Source: Chitinophagaceae bacterium IBVUCB2 (GTDB taxonomy: Bacteria > Bacteroidota > Bacteroidia > Chitinophagales > Chitinophagaceae). Taken from it: 64,000 nucleotides of DNA. Under the pieces are notes generated by a model. It had not been told where the DNA came from, did not search any database, and worked only from the letters and a program-made list of their open reading frames with translations. The DNA lies in contig NFUV01000001.1 in the NCBI GenBank assembly GCA_002127295.1, positions 1,984,001 through 2,048,000 on the forward strand. The letters are read 5' to 3'. The position numbers and the translations under genes are program-made. Below, in pieces: positions 37,793 to 46,859 of the stretch (its first letter is position 1; every line of letters begins with the position of its first letter).

Positions 37793-39655
37793 ATGTTTCC
37801 AGAATATGATGTGATAGTAGTTGGGGCGGGCCATGCCGGCTGTGAAGCAGCGGCAGCAGCGGCAAATCTTGGTTCCAAGACCCTTTTGGTAACAATGAAC
37901 ATGCAGACCATTGCCCAAATGAGCTGTAATCCCGCTATGGGTGGTATTGCTAAGGGACAAATTGTAAGAGAGATTGACGCTATGGGTGGGTATTCGGGAA
38001 TTGTAAGCGACCTCTCTACTATACAGTTCAGAATGTTGAACCGTAGTAAAGGCCCGGCCATGTGGAGCCCCCGTACTCAGAACGATCGAATGCTTTTCCA
38101 TTTAAAATGGAGAGAAATGCTGGAGAATACACCCAATCTCGACTTTTACCAGGACATGGTAAAAGGAATGCTGATCAAGGATGGCATATGCACAGGAGTG
38201 GTTACAGGGTTAGGGCATGAAATAAAAGCAAAGTCGGTAGTGCTTACCAATGGAACATTCCTGAACGGTATAGTGCATATAGGAGAAAAGAATTTCGGGG
38301 GGGGAAGAATGGCAGAGAAAGCAGCTACCGGAATTACTGAACAATTGGTTTCGCTGGGTTTTGAAAGTGACCGGCTTAAAACCGGAACACCTCCAAGAAT
38401 TGACGGAAGGAGTCTTGATTATAGTAAAATGGAAGAGCAGCCAGGGGATGAAGAGGTAGTTGGATTTTCTTTTCTTGATACTGAGAAACCCAAAACACAA
38501 AGAAGTTGCTGGATAACCTATACGAATCAGGCTGTTCATGATGTGCTAAAAACCGGGTTCGATAGAAGCCCCATGTTTGCCGGAAGAATTGACGGGGTGG
38601 GACCAAGATATTGCCCAAGTATTGAAGACAAGATAAATCGATTTGCAGAGAGAGACAGGCACCAACTATTTGTTGAGCCTGAAGGTTGGAATACCGTTGA
38701 GATATATGTAAACGGATTTTCTACCTCATTACCAGAAGAAACACAATACGAAGCTCTTCGTAATATAGTTGGTTTTGAAAAAGTGAAAATGTTCCGGCCG
38801 GGATATGCGATAGAATATGATTTCTTTCCGCCAACACAATTGAAATACACCCTTGAAACAAACCTTATTCAAAACTTATTTTTTGCCGGACAAATAAACG
38901 GTACCACCGGCTATGAAGAAGCGGCTTGCCAGGGTTTGATGGCGGGTATTAATGCCCACCAAAAAGCAAAGAACTTAGCTCCGGTAATTTTAAAAAGAAG
39001 TGATGCCTATATAGGAGTTTTGATTGATGATCTTGTTGGCAAAGGAACACAAGAGCCTTATCGCATGTTTACCTCGAGAGCTGAGTTTAGAACATTGCTA
39101 CGTCAGGACAATGCTGATCTGCGATTAACAGAATTAAGTTATCGCCTCGGCCTCGCATCGCAGGAAAGAATGGACAAGGTGATCAATAAAAGAAAAAGTG
39201 TAGAAGAAATAAAAACAATCCTTAAAGATTTTGCTGTTGAGCCTGAAGAAATAAACTCCTATTTCATTTCTATCAATTCATCTCCGATAACTGAAAAACA
39301 AAAAGCGCAGAAAATATTATTACGTCCTGATGTAGAACTGGATGAATTGGCTAACTCTCTTCCAAAATTAAAAGAAGCGTTAAGTCATTTTACTACAGAC
39401 TCTATTGAACAAGCATCTATACAAATTAAGTATGATACATACATTGAGAAGGAAAAAGAATTAGTCAAAAGAATGTCTCAACTAGAGGAATTGGAAATTC
39501 CTGAAACATTCGATTATAAAAAAATTGCTTCGCTTGGTAATGAAGCGAGAGAAAAGCTAGCTAAAATAAAACCAAGAACACTCGGCCAGGCAAGTCGCAT
39601 TTCTGGTATCAACCCAAGTGATGTGCAGATACTGATGGTCTTTATGGGTAGATAG
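37793..39655 (+). CDS. mnmG: tRNA uridine-5-carboxymethylaminomethyl modification enzyme
   Basis: The 620-residue protein is full length. It has the FAD Rossmann motif VVGAGHAGCEAAAAAANLG (about 8-27), GTFLNGIVHIG, KTGTPPRIDGRS, INGTTGYEEAACQGLMAGINA and the C-terminal SRISGINPSDVQIL. With MnmE it installs the cmnm5 group on wobble U34, the same nucleotide that MnmH selenates. The stop codon lies 2 nt from that of the next convergent gene. Confidence 0.97.
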   Translation: MFPEYDVIVVGAGHAGCEAAAAAANLGSKTLLVTMNMQTIAQMSCNPAMGGIAKGQIVREIDAMGGYSGIVSDLSTIQFRMLNRSKGPAMWSPRTQNDRMLFHLKWREMLENTPNLDFYQDMVKGMLIKDGICTGVVTGLGHEIKAKSVVLTNGTFLNGIVHIGEKNFGGGRMAEKAATGITEQLVSLGFESDRLKTGTPPRIDGRSLDYSKMEEQPGDEEVVGFSFLDTEKPKTQRSCWITYTNQAVHDVLKTGFDRSPMFAGRIDGVGPRYCPSIEDKINRFAERDRHQLFVEPEGWNTVEIYVNGFSTSLPEETQYEALRNIVGFEKVKMFRPGYAIEYDFFPPTQLKYTLETNLIQNLFFAGQINGTTGYEEAACQGLMAGINAHQKAKNLAPVILKRSDAYIGVLIDDLVGKGTQEPYRMFTSRAEFRTLLRQDNADLRLTELSYRLGLASQERMDKVINKRKSVEEIKTILKDFAVEPEEINSYFISINSSPITEKQKAQKILLRPDVELDELANSLPKLKEALSHFTTDSIEQASIQIKYDTYIEKEKELVKRMSQLEELEIPETFDYKKIASLGNEAREKLAKIKPRTLGQASRISGINPSDVQILMVFMGR

Positions 39656-39657
39656 TT

Positions 39658-41088
39658 TTACACTTTGCTGATATCCCGTTCTCTAATCGTAAGTGAATTA
39701 CTCGGAAGACCCTCAATTAACCCCCGGCATTCTTTAACTCCACACTGGCATTGAAACGGCTCCATATTTTCATCAAGAAAATGAGCATAGTCGAGTGTGA
39801 GCTCTTCACCAATAGAAATATCCTTTAACGCCAAAACATTTAAACCATCAAATGCTGTGTTAGGGCTGCAGCAATGATTTTGTGGCGCCCATTCTGATGG
39901 GTCGTCATCCCAAAGAATAAAAAGTTCTTCGCTTACAGGATAAGCATAGCGACGAAAATGCATCTTCTCGTCTTCGTTCCAATTCTTTTCAACGAAACGT
40001 TTGGTGATGATTCGTTGTGATCGGCCTTCTCCCTTAAAAATGATATCCCCTTTTTTTATATCACGGTTTGCATAAATACCATAGCCAGCAATCGAATTCC
40101 CTTTCATAATAAATGGCTTCTTACTCCGCTTGTGGCGAGCAATGCCTTCGGCAATCATGTGCTTCAAAAATCCAGCCTGGCCAACTCCATCATGCTTTAA
40201 AATATAATCTGCGGATCCTTCGTAACCATCCTTATAAAAAACAGAACAGGTAAAATTAATCTCTAGAAAATAAATCTCGTTCTTATCATTTACCCGAAAA
40301 TCTAATCTTGCATAGCCAACTCCATTAAATCCTTTGAAAATTTTTTCTGTTGCACTGCGGAGTTGTTTGTCCAAAACCTCGTCAGTACAAGGAACGTTGC
40401 AATCTGGGTGGAGTTCGGATGTTTTTAATGCGTAGGTTTTAAATTCTCTTCCTTCTGGAAATAAATATTCTACCGGGCGAAAAACAGTACAAGTATGTAT
40501 ATCTGTATTCGCCGCAACCAACACAGTAAACTCTCTTCCTGCAATATATTCTTCAACCAGCAAAGGTCCGTACTCATCCAATATGCTGATACACTTTTGT
40601 TGTAGTTCAATTTTATTATGCACCAAAGAATGTTCATCTACACCAAGGCTGTCTCCGGCTTTGGCAGGTTTTACAAATAGAGGAAATTTTAAAAGCTTTG
40701 CCGCTTCGTCTGCATCCTTTAGTTCGTTAATGATGACATAACCCGGAGTCTTTACTCCTTCGCAATATGCCAGGTACTTCATCAGCTCTTTGGGCGGGTC
40801 GTAAAGTTTAGAGGTGGGCCCTGTGAAAGGAAGGTTCAAAAGCTCTAATGTATAAATTACATCTATGCTCGGTACTTCCCATTCAAGATAACCTTCGCAG
40901 AGATTTACAAAAATATCATAACCCTGCTTTCCGAGATCTTTCAGTTGCTTGTAGGTGGTAAGTTTATTAAGAAAAACGTTGTGTACTTCTGTGCCGGGTA
41001 ATAAAATTGCCAGATCCCTTGGCGGATCGTAGTTTTTATAATCAACTCCGGTGGTGGAGTAGTCAGGTTGTAGTACACAAACTTTCAT
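39658..41088 (-). CDS. ATP-grasp ligase fused to a SET methyltransferase domain
   Basis: The 476-residue protein has two domains. Residues 1-325 are a D-Ala-D-Ala-ligase-like ATP-grasp: FVNLCEGYLEWEVPS, LNLPFTGPTSKLYDPPKEL, FVKPAKAGDSLGVDEHS (ATP-binding lysine) and LDF...YFLEIN with metal ligands near D263, E276 and N278. Residues 330-460 are a SET domain: GYGIYANRDIKKGD, NHCCSPN (404-410, usually NHSCxPN), EELTLDY (428-434) and a post-SET zinc cluster CQCGVKECRG. SET domains methylate lysines; ATP-grasp ligases join carboxylates to amines. A dual ligase/methyltransferase is therefore predicted, substrate unknown. It is the last gene of a three-gene operon. Confidence 0.88.
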   Translation of the reverse strand: MKVCVLQPDYSTTGVDYKNYDPPRDLAILLPGTEVHNVFLNKLTTYKQLKDLGKQGYDIFVNLCEGYLEWEVPSIDVIYTLELLNLPFTGPTSKLYDPPKELMKYLAYCEGVKTPGYVIINELKDADEAAKLLKFPLFVKPAKAGDSLGVDEHSLVHNKIELQQKCISILDEYGPLLVEEYIAGREFTVLVAANTDIHTCTVFRPVEYLFPEGREFKTYALKTSELHPDCNVPCTDEVLDKQLRSATEKIFKGFNGVGYARLDFRVNDKNEIYFLEINFTCSVFYKDGYEGSADYILKHDGVGQAGFLKHMIAEGIARHKRSKKPFIMKGNSIAGYGIYANRDIKKGDIIFKGEGRSQRIITKRFVEKNWNEDEKMHFRRYAYPVSEELFILWDDDPSEWAPQNHCCSPNTAFDGLNVLALKDISIGEELTLDYAHFLDENMEPFQCQCGVKECRGLIEGLPSNSLTIRERDISKV

Positions 41089-41132
41089 TGCCTGCTAAGG
41101 TAATATGTAGTGCAATATAAAAATGATAAAAA

Positions 41133-42302
41133 CTATTTAACCGAAGCGGTTTTTTTGAGAGTAGTCCTTTTGACTGTAGTCCTTTTGACTGACCCCGATT
41201 TTAGCATACTTCTTCTCAGCGCATCTTTCAATATTTCTCCAATAATTTCGGTGAAGGATACATTAGAAACCTTAAGAATGGCACCAATAGAGGTATAGTC
41301 CTCGTCTTCACTCAATCCACATTGGGCATTTACCTCCAGCATATATAATTTACCTGTCGTTGAATCCTGGCGAATGTCAATTCTTGTATAGCCTTTTCCG
41401 CCGCAAGATTTATAAGCGTCCAGGCTTAGCTGTTTTAATTTCGCAATTAATTCGTCTTCTGCAGGGCGATACTCATAAAAATTTTCATTCTGAGGCATTG
41501 GAGTTTCATCCTCATATATTTCCCAGAGGCGATCGAAAGATAAAAATTTCTCAGCTTCAGGAAGCGATTCATGAAAAACTCTTTTTACAGGTTCATAAAC
41601 AATGCAGTTCTCCGGATCATCGGCAGAACCGGTTATAAATGTGGTGTATTCTGATCCTGTAATGAATTGCTCCACAAATAAACCATCTACCAATAAATTC
41701 CAGCCCCGGTAACCTTTATAAATTTCCTGAACCCTGCTATTTAGTTCTTCTTCGGTCTGTACTACATTTTTAACTGAGACACCCATACTTCCACCAGAAA
41801 CCGCAGGCTTAATAATAATTGGGGTTCCAACTCTTTTCGCCAAACCTTTGGTTGAACCTTTCTTATCAGTAATAACCCTCCAGTTGGCAGTAGCAACTCC
41901 GGCTTTATCAAAAGCCTTCTTCATTGGAATTTTAGAGGTGGTAATATTATAAAAATAGGCGTCAGACCCTGTATAGATCAACCCGTATTTTTCCAATTCA
42001 TGAATAATAGATACACCGGGAGTGCCATTTACTTCGTCGCCATCGCATAGATTTAGAACCAATGGGGTTTTTCCATTCTTGCTATTGGCTATGGATTTAA
42101 TAATTGTTTTGAAATTATCCATTGTAACCGGTTGCCATTTCCATTCGGCCTTCAATTCTTCAAAAACCTTTGTGTATTCTTTAATACTTTGGGTAAAATC
42201 GTAGTAGTGTTGAATATTGGGGTCGTCTGTTTCCAGATGCGGCGCTAACACCCAAATAACATATGGTTTTAATAAGTTGGAAGCTTCTGAAATCTTCATC
42301 AC
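41133..42302 (-). CDS. ATP-grasp ligase with basic repeat tail
   Basis: The 389-residue protein resembles D-Ala-D-Ala ligases: LVLNLCDGDEVNGTPGVS, YGLIYTGSDAYFYNITTSKIPMK, IIIKPAVSGGSMGVSVKN, VEQFITGSEYTTF and metal ligands in YTRIDIRQ..LYMLEVNAQ. All expected catalytic positions look intact. The last 20 or so residues are strongly basic, containing VKRTTVKRTTLKK and encoded partly by a perfect 15-bp tandem repeat. The gene starts 3 nt after the SET gene stop and is followed by the fusion gene after 44 nt. Substrate unknown; lysines in the tail could be targets of the SET partners (inference). Confidence 0.88.
   Translation of the reverse strand: MMKISEASNLLKPYVIWVLAPHLETDDPNIQHYYDFTQSIKEYTKVFEELKAEWKWQPVTMDNFKTIIKSIANSKNGKTPLVLNLCDGDEVNGTPGVSIIHELEKYGLIYTGSDAYFYNITTSKIPMKKAFDKAGVATANWRVITDKKGSTKGLAKRVGTPIIIKPAVSGGSMGVSVKNVVQTEEELNSRVQEIYKGYRGWNLLVDGLFVEQFITGSEYTTFITGSADDPENCIVYEPVKRVFHESLPEAEKFLSFDRLWEIYEDETPMPQNENFYEYRPAEDELIAKLKQLSLDAYKSCGGKGYTRIDIRQDSTTGKLYMLEVNAQCGLSEDEDYTSIGAILKVSNVSFTEIIGEILKDALRRSMLKSGSVKRTTVKRTTLKKTASVK
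41161..41190 (+). repeat. Perfect 15-bp tandem duplication in the ATP-grasp tail
   Basis: GTAGTCCTTTTGACT occurs twice head to tail. It is in frame with the minus-strand gene and adds one VKRTT unit to the basic C-terminus. Such repeats can change copy number by slippage. Confidence 0.9.
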
Positions 42303-42305
42303 AGT

Positions 42306-42812
42306 TCAGGCTACTTTTCTTGCCGCCCGTTTGGCCAGTTGTTGTTGTATAAAATCTGTAAAGCGATATCTTTCTTGTACTTCTTTGGAGAGATAAGCTG
42401 CTCCTTTAATATCACCAATACAAGCATTACTTCCACAATAGCAGTTGAATGACTGGGTCATTTGCCATTCGGTAGAAGGATAAAAAAAAGTCAGTTCCTC
42501 TTCCACCTGTAATTCTTTCAATGCTACTAATTGCATGGTTGAAGTATCAAAAAACACATTAGGGTTACAACTGTGATTGATGTATTGCAAAAACTCCGGT
42601 TGCAATGTAATGTGTTTATTCACTCCCACCTGTACGGTTAAATAAGTTGGTTCGGCAGAAATAGTTCCCGCAGAAAAATCAGCAATAACTTCTCCCGGCT
42701 GATAGGACCGAAGAGCAAATAATGCATTTTGTTTGTTGGATAATTTTTGCCGAACCTCGGCAATTTCATGATTGCTTATTGTGCGATAAGCACGGGTAGT
42801 TAATATATCCAT
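42306..42812 (-). CDS. Stand-alone SET-domain protein
   Basis: The 168-residue protein has the SET core: ALFALRSYQPGEVIADF, the AdoMet/pseudoknot motif INHSCNPN (79-85), EELTFFY with the catalytic-type tyrosine near 111, and a post-SET cluster FNCYCGSNACIG (Cys 124, 126, 131). The C-terminus is basic (LAKRAARKVA). Bacterial SET proteins are uncommon and are predicted protein-lysine methyltransferases. It is the first gene of the operon with two ATP-grasp genes, one of which has its own SET domain. The upstream 220-nt region is AT-rich with no motif I can name. Confidence 0.88.
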   Translation of the reverse strand: MDILTTRAYRTISNHEIAEVRQKLSNKQNALFALRSYQPGEVIADFSAGTISAEPTYLTVQVGVNKHITLQPEFLQYINHSCNPNVFFDTSTMQLVALKELQVEEELTFFYPSTEWQMTQSFNCYCGSNACIGDIKGAAYLSKEVQERYRFTDFIQQQLAKRAARKVA

Positions 42813-43034
42813 AAAGGGGTTAGTAGTATTGTAATAGAAAGATAGATATATTGTTTAATGTAAAAAATTTGTAAGCGTTAAATGTGAATAATTAACGATT
42901 AATGTGAACTATGATCACTTATTTTAATCATTATTCATTTACACTTATAGCTATAAAAATAATTTCCATCGAAAATAAAATCTGAATTGAACCCCTCTAT
43001 AAATTTGAATTTTTTCGTAAAATATCCTGACCGC

Positions 43035-45557
43035 TTACTTTGATTCTTTATTCTGGTCAATACCAAGTCCTGCCATTACCAGTCTAATTTCCCCGAAACT
43101 AATTCCATCACCCAGTTGTTTCTTAATGGTTGTTATTCCAACTCCATGGAAGTCTTTTAGAACTGGTTCAATTAAAACAAGTTTTTCACTACTTACAAGC
43201 TCATCAATTTTAATATCGCCGCTGCGTACAAATTTTTCCAAATGCGTTTCAATAGTATAGACAGTAAGGCCTCTAACCTGTGCTATCTCTGCCATTGTTT
43301 TCCCTTCTTTATAAAGTTTAAATGTTTCGGAATATGTATCACCTTTCTTCTTCGCAGGTCCAGTTCTTACCTTCTTTTCCTTCTTAGGATCTTTTTCATG
43401 AATCAACGATGAAAGCTGGTTCTGTTTGCTATAGGTAATAATCACATCTAAGAACTGCTGGCCATACTGCTTCACTTTTGCATCGCCAAAGCCACTAATT
43501 TTTCTTAGTTCTTCTGTTGTTTGAGGTAAGTACCTTACCATTTCATCAATAGTAGTGCTGCCTGCCACAATGTAAATAGGCAGATCTTTCTTCGCACAAA
43601 TGCTTTCTCTTACTTTTCTTAGCTGCTGGTGCAGTACAGGTCTTGGACCTTGCGTTTTCTTATCCGCAGCGCCAGCGTATGCATTAATAGCAATCGAAGG
43701 AACAAGAAATTTTTGTTTCCTGCGATGAAACGCTTCCATGTCGAACTTACCGGTAAACCCTTCCATCATAAACCTTTTCATGGCTAATTGTGCAAATACT
43801 TCTTTGATACTGTCATTATATTCCTTGGAATGAAGACGACTATCCGTAACTGCGGGAGATTGTTGTATAAATTGAACTATAGAATTTATTTCCGTAACAA
43901 AATAGGTTGCTGCGGCTTTGATCCGTTCTTGTACAGTCTCGTTTTCTTCTGGTGGTTCAGATTGTTGAAATAAAAATTGCAGTCTTGCCTGGAACTTAAC
44001 CGCTGTTTCCTGCAGTTTGTCAATTTTATCTACCAGATCCTGCGTCCAGGTAAAAGATTCCGGGTTGAAGGAAGAAGTGTGTTCCAGCAAATACTCCATC
44101 AATTCTTTTCCGCTACTAAAAGCAGTTGCGAAATCAAATGTTTGTAACAGTACAGCTTGCTGATAATGCTTTTTGGCTATTTCCAGTTCTTGTTGTAACT
44201 GTCCGCTTGAAGCACTTCGCTGCGAAAACTCTACAATTCTTCTATCGCTAAAAAGACTTCCTACCCTAACCTTGCTTTGCAAAACCATTCCTTCCAAACT
44301 GGTACAGCGGCTGAGTGCAACATATACCTGACCCGGTGCAAAGGCAGCACCAGCATCAATGATTGCTTTTTCAAAGGTTAGCCCCTGGCTTTTATGAATG
44401 GTGATTGCCCATGCCAATCGCAAGGGATATTGGGTGAAGGAACCGAGAACATCTGAATCTAATTGCCGGGTTGCCTTATTCATGGTATAACGAATGTTCT
44501 CCCATGTTTCTTTTGACACTTCTATTTCTGGCTCGTCTTCGCATTGCACAAAAATTCTATCTGCCTCTAGTTTCGACACTAGTCCAATCTTACCATTGAA
44601 ATATCGTTTTCCTTTTTCAGCTGCGTCATTTCGTATAAACATAACCTGTGCACCCACTTTCAGATATAGTGTTTGTTCTGCAGGAAAGGCCCGATCCGAA
44701 AACTCGTCCAGTACTTTTGCTTCGTAGCTAAATATGGGTGTATCAAGGCTGGTTAATTCATTAGAGTTGATCTCCGCAGCTTTAAGGTTATGTGTGGTGA
44801 GAATAATATATCCATCTTGCTTCTTACGCCGGAACGTTGGTTGAAAACGACTATCTAAAATGTTCATTCCTTGTTCATCCAATTCATTATTACGAACCTG
44901 GTTGAGAACGGTGATAAATTTTTCATCCTTCTGCCGGTAAATTTTGTTGAACTCCACATATACCGGCGGATCTTCTTCCAACACCTTGCTATCAAAGAAA
45001 TATTGTCCTTTATAGTACGCAGACAACAAACTCCATTCTTCTTCTTTAATTACAGGGGGTAGTTGCAGCATATCACCAATGAACAACACCTGCACACCGC
45101 CAAATCGTTCATTGGGCCGTTGACGGATATGGCGTAAGACCGTATCAATTGCATCCAATGTATCACAACGAACCATACTTATTTCATCAATAACCAATAC
45201 TTCTAATTGTTGCAGCACTTTTTTCTTATCGCTATTAAAGCGAAGGCGACTAAGTAAACTATGTTTATTAGAAATTTCTTGTCCGGCAGCTCCAAAACCC
45301 GTTCCCCTAGCATCAGGAATAAATGGTGCTAATGGTAATTGGAAGAATGAATGAATTGTAACGCCGCCCGCATTAATAGCTGCAACACCCGTTGGTGCTA
45401 CTACGGCCATTTGCTTGGGACAATTCTCCCGGATGTATTTCAGGAAAGTTGTTTTCCCTGTACCGGCTTTACCAGTGAGGAATATATTCCGATTACTTTG
45501 ATTGACCAATTGAATAGCCAGTTGAAACATTTCATTGTCAGTATCATACTTTATCAT
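43035..45557 (-). CDS. PIF1-like helicase with HRDC and helix-turn-helix C-terminus
   Basis: I start at the ATG at 45557; the upstream in-frame ATG at 45587 lies within a stem-loop and adds residues unlike the family. The 840-residue protein has Walker A FLTGKAGTGKTTFLKY, Walker B VLVIDEISMVR, QVLFIGDMLQLPPV and the UvrD-C-like VYVALSRCTSLEGMVL near residue 420. An HRDC domain follows (LRKVRESICAKKDLPIYIVAG, about 625-700), then a helix-turn-helix (YKEGKTMAEIAQVRGLTVYTIETHL). It is probably a DNA helicase in repair or replication restart, in keeping with the ssb gene directly upstream. Confidence 0.9.
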   Translation of the reverse strand: MIKYDTDNEMFQLAIQLVNQSNRNIFLTGKAGTGKTTFLKYIRENCPKQMAVVAPTGVAAINAGGVTIHSFFQLPLAPFIPDARGTGFGAAGQEISNKHSLLSRLRFNSDKKKVLQQLEVLVIDEISMVRCDTLDAIDTVLRHIRQRPNERFGGVQVLFIGDMLQLPPVIKEEEWSLLSAYYKGQYFFDSKVLEEDPPVYVEFNKIYRQKDEKFITVLNQVRNNELDEQGMNILDSRFQPTFRRKKQDGYIILTTHNLKAAEINSNELTSLDTPIFSYEAKVLDEFSDRAFPAEQTLYLKVGAQVMFIRNDAAEKGKRYFNGKIGLVSKLEADRIFVQCEDEPEIEVSKETWENIRYTMNKATRQLDSDVLGSFTQYPLRLAWAITIHKSQGLTFEKAIIDAGAAFAPGQVYVALSRCTSLEGMVLQSKVRVGSLFSDRRIVEFSQRSASSGQLQQELEIAKKHYQQAVLLQTFDFATAFSSGKELMEYLLEHTSSFNPESFTWTQDLVDKIDKLQETAVKFQARLQFLFQQSEPPEENETVQERIKAAATYFVTEINSIVQFIQQSPAVTDSRLHSKEYNDSIKEVFAQLAMKRFMMEGFTGKFDMEAFHRRKQKFLVPSIAINAYAGAADKKTQGPRPVLHQQLRKVRESICAKKDLPIYIVAGSTTIDEMVRYLPQTTEELRKISGFGDAKVKQYGQQFLDVIITYSKQNQLSSLIHEKDPKKEKKVRTGPAKKKGDTYSETFKLYKEGKTMAEIAQVRGLTVYTIETHLEKFVRSGDIKIDELVSSEKLVLIEPVLKDFHGVGITTIKKQLGDGISFGEIRLVMAGLGIDQNKESK

Positions 45558-45580
45558 ACAGTAGTTGGCCTTAAAGAAAA

Positions 45581-45616
45581 GGAACATTGCGCCGGTTCCC
45601 GCCTTTGCAATGTTCC
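45581..45616 (-). promoter_or_regulatory. Perfect 10-bp stem-loop between ssb and the helicase gene
   Basis: GGAACATTGC (45581-45590) and GCAATGTTCC (45607-45616) pair perfectly around a 16-nt GC-rich loop. There is no T-tract, so it is not a simple terminator. It contains the upstream ATG and ends 23 nt before the chosen start, so it could control helicase translation or bind a protein. Confidence 0.5.
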
Positions 45617-45634
45617 ATAATAATTAGCAATTTT

Positions 45635-45979
45635 TCATCCTTCAGCTTTAACGCCCAGCATCAGCAATTCATTCACCTGTATTTCGGTGATGTATTTTTT
45701 GTTGCCGTCCTTATCATTGTAGCTACGGTTGATCAACTTACCCTCAATTGCTACTTCCTTTCCTTTGGTCAAATACTTTTCTACAAGCTCAGCAACTTTT
45801 CCCCAGGCTACTAAACTGTGCCATTGAGTTTCCGTTACTTTCTCGCCTTTCGCATTGCGATAGTTTTCACTGGTGGCTACGGAGAAACGGGCCATCTTTT
45901 TTCCACTTTCTAAGGTTTTAACTTCTGGTGCGTTGCCCAGGTTACCGATCAATTGAACTTTGTTTTTTAATGCGTACAT
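45635..45979 (-). CDS. ssb: Single-stranded DNA-binding protein, short form
   Basis: The 114-residue protein is an OB-fold SSB (NKVQLIGNLGNAPEVKTLESGKKMARFSVAT split by WHSLVAWGKVAELVEKYLTKG). It ends just after the OB-fold (ELLMLGVKAEG) and lacks the linker and acidic DDIPF-type tip that recruits partner proteins. Bacteroidota often encode several SSBs, and this is probably an accessory one. It may be cotranscribed with the downstream helicase. Confidence 0.92.
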   Translation of the reverse strand: MYALKNKVQLIGNLGNAPEVKTLESGKKMARFSVATSENYRNAKGEKVTETQWHSLVAWGKVAELVEKYLTKGKEVAIEGKLINRSYNDKDGNKKYITEIQVNELLMLGVKAEG

Positions 45980-46187
45980 AACTTTGTGTTTTGTGTCCCG
46001 CCATTGCGAGACGATTTAAAAATTTATTTATTTCATCCAACCGGCTTGTTACCGCCGATTGACAACACAAAGATGATAGGGCGGTGAAGCCCTAGTCGGT
46101 TTTTACCCGTTTACTCCCGAAGCTAACCGTGTAAAAACGTTTGCACACGGATAAATTTTGTTATATTCAACACCTGAAACCCTTGCT

Positions 46188-46565
46188 ATGACTGTATCTG
46201 AAGTAAAAAGCTGCCTGGCTTGTGGCAAAACGATAAAAGGCCGTGCAGATAAAAAATTTTGTGATGATTATTGCCGTAATAACTATAATAACCTCCAGAA
46301 AGCAAAAGGAAATCACAGCAGTTTGGTAAGAAATATCAATAACGCTTTGTTGAAAAACAGGAAAGTGCTGGAGTCTATTCTTCCTGAAGCAGAAGAAACA
46401 GCAAAGGCAAATAAAGACAAATTGCAGCGATTAGGTTTCCAGTTTAAATATCTTACCCATATCTATACTACCAAAACAGGGAAGACCTATTATTATTGTT
46501 ATGATTACGGATACCTTCCACTTGATAACGATTGGTTCCTGGTTGTAAAGAAAAAAGAAGAATAG
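46188..46565 (+). CDS. Small zinc-ribbon protein of unknown function
   Basis: I start at the ATG at 46188 because the first ten codons of the longer frame are unlike coding sequence here. The 125-residue protein has CLACGKTIKGRADKKFCDDYC (CxxC-x12-CxxxC), a zinc ribbon, then a basic helix and a C-terminal YYYCYDYGYLPL segment. It resembles small Bacteroidota proteins of unknown role. Zinc-ribbon content suggests nucleic-acid or protein binding. Confidence 0.7.
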   Translation: MTVSEVKSCLACGKTIKGRADKKFCDDYCRNNYNNLQKAKGNHSSLVRNINNALLKNRKVLESILPEAEETAKANKDKLQRLGFQFKYLTHIYTTKTGKTYYYCYDYGYLPLDNDWFLVVKKKEE

Positions 46566-46580
46566 GTTATAATAATAAAA

Positions 46581-46608
46581 GAGCCATTCCCTTTTCAGGA
46601 AATGACTC
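46581..46608 (-). terminator. Terminator for the small membrane protein gene
   Basis: On the minus strand GAGTCATTTCC pairs (with two G-U) with GGGAATGGCTC around a short loop, followed by TTTTATTATTA. It lies in the convergent gap and may also stop rightward transcripts, though without a T-tract on that side. Confidence 0.65.
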
Positions 46609-46634
46609 GATTATGAATCTTCAATTACAATTCT

Positions 46635-46859
46635 TTAATCTTTTTTGCTTCCGCTACCTTTTAACATAGCTACCAGCAAAAGAATAAAAACAGCGCCGCC
46701 TACTATCCAAACCCACGGCTGTTGATACCAGTTGCTGTTATCTCCTTTATCAAGGCTAATGTCTACATCTACTTTCTTATCATCTTGTGCAAGCAAATAA
46801 AAAGATGAAATAACTCCCAGAACCAGGAAGCTGATTTTCTTACTTAACCAATGTTTCAT
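46635..46859 (-). CDS. Small single-span membrane protein
   Basis: I start at the ATG at 46859; the longer frame adds a non-hydrophobic prefix. The 74-residue product has a signal-like segment ending ..LLAQ, a short acidic stretch (DDKKVDVDISLDKGDN) and a C-terminal hydrophobic helix (WVWIVGGAVFILLLVAML) with a KGSGSKKD tail. Such proteins are frequent in Bacteroidota; no function known. Confidence 0.65.
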   Translation of the reverse strand: MKHWLSKKISFLVLGVISSFYLLAQDDKKVDVDISLDKGDNSNWYQQPWVWIVGGAVFILLLVAMLKGSGSKKD

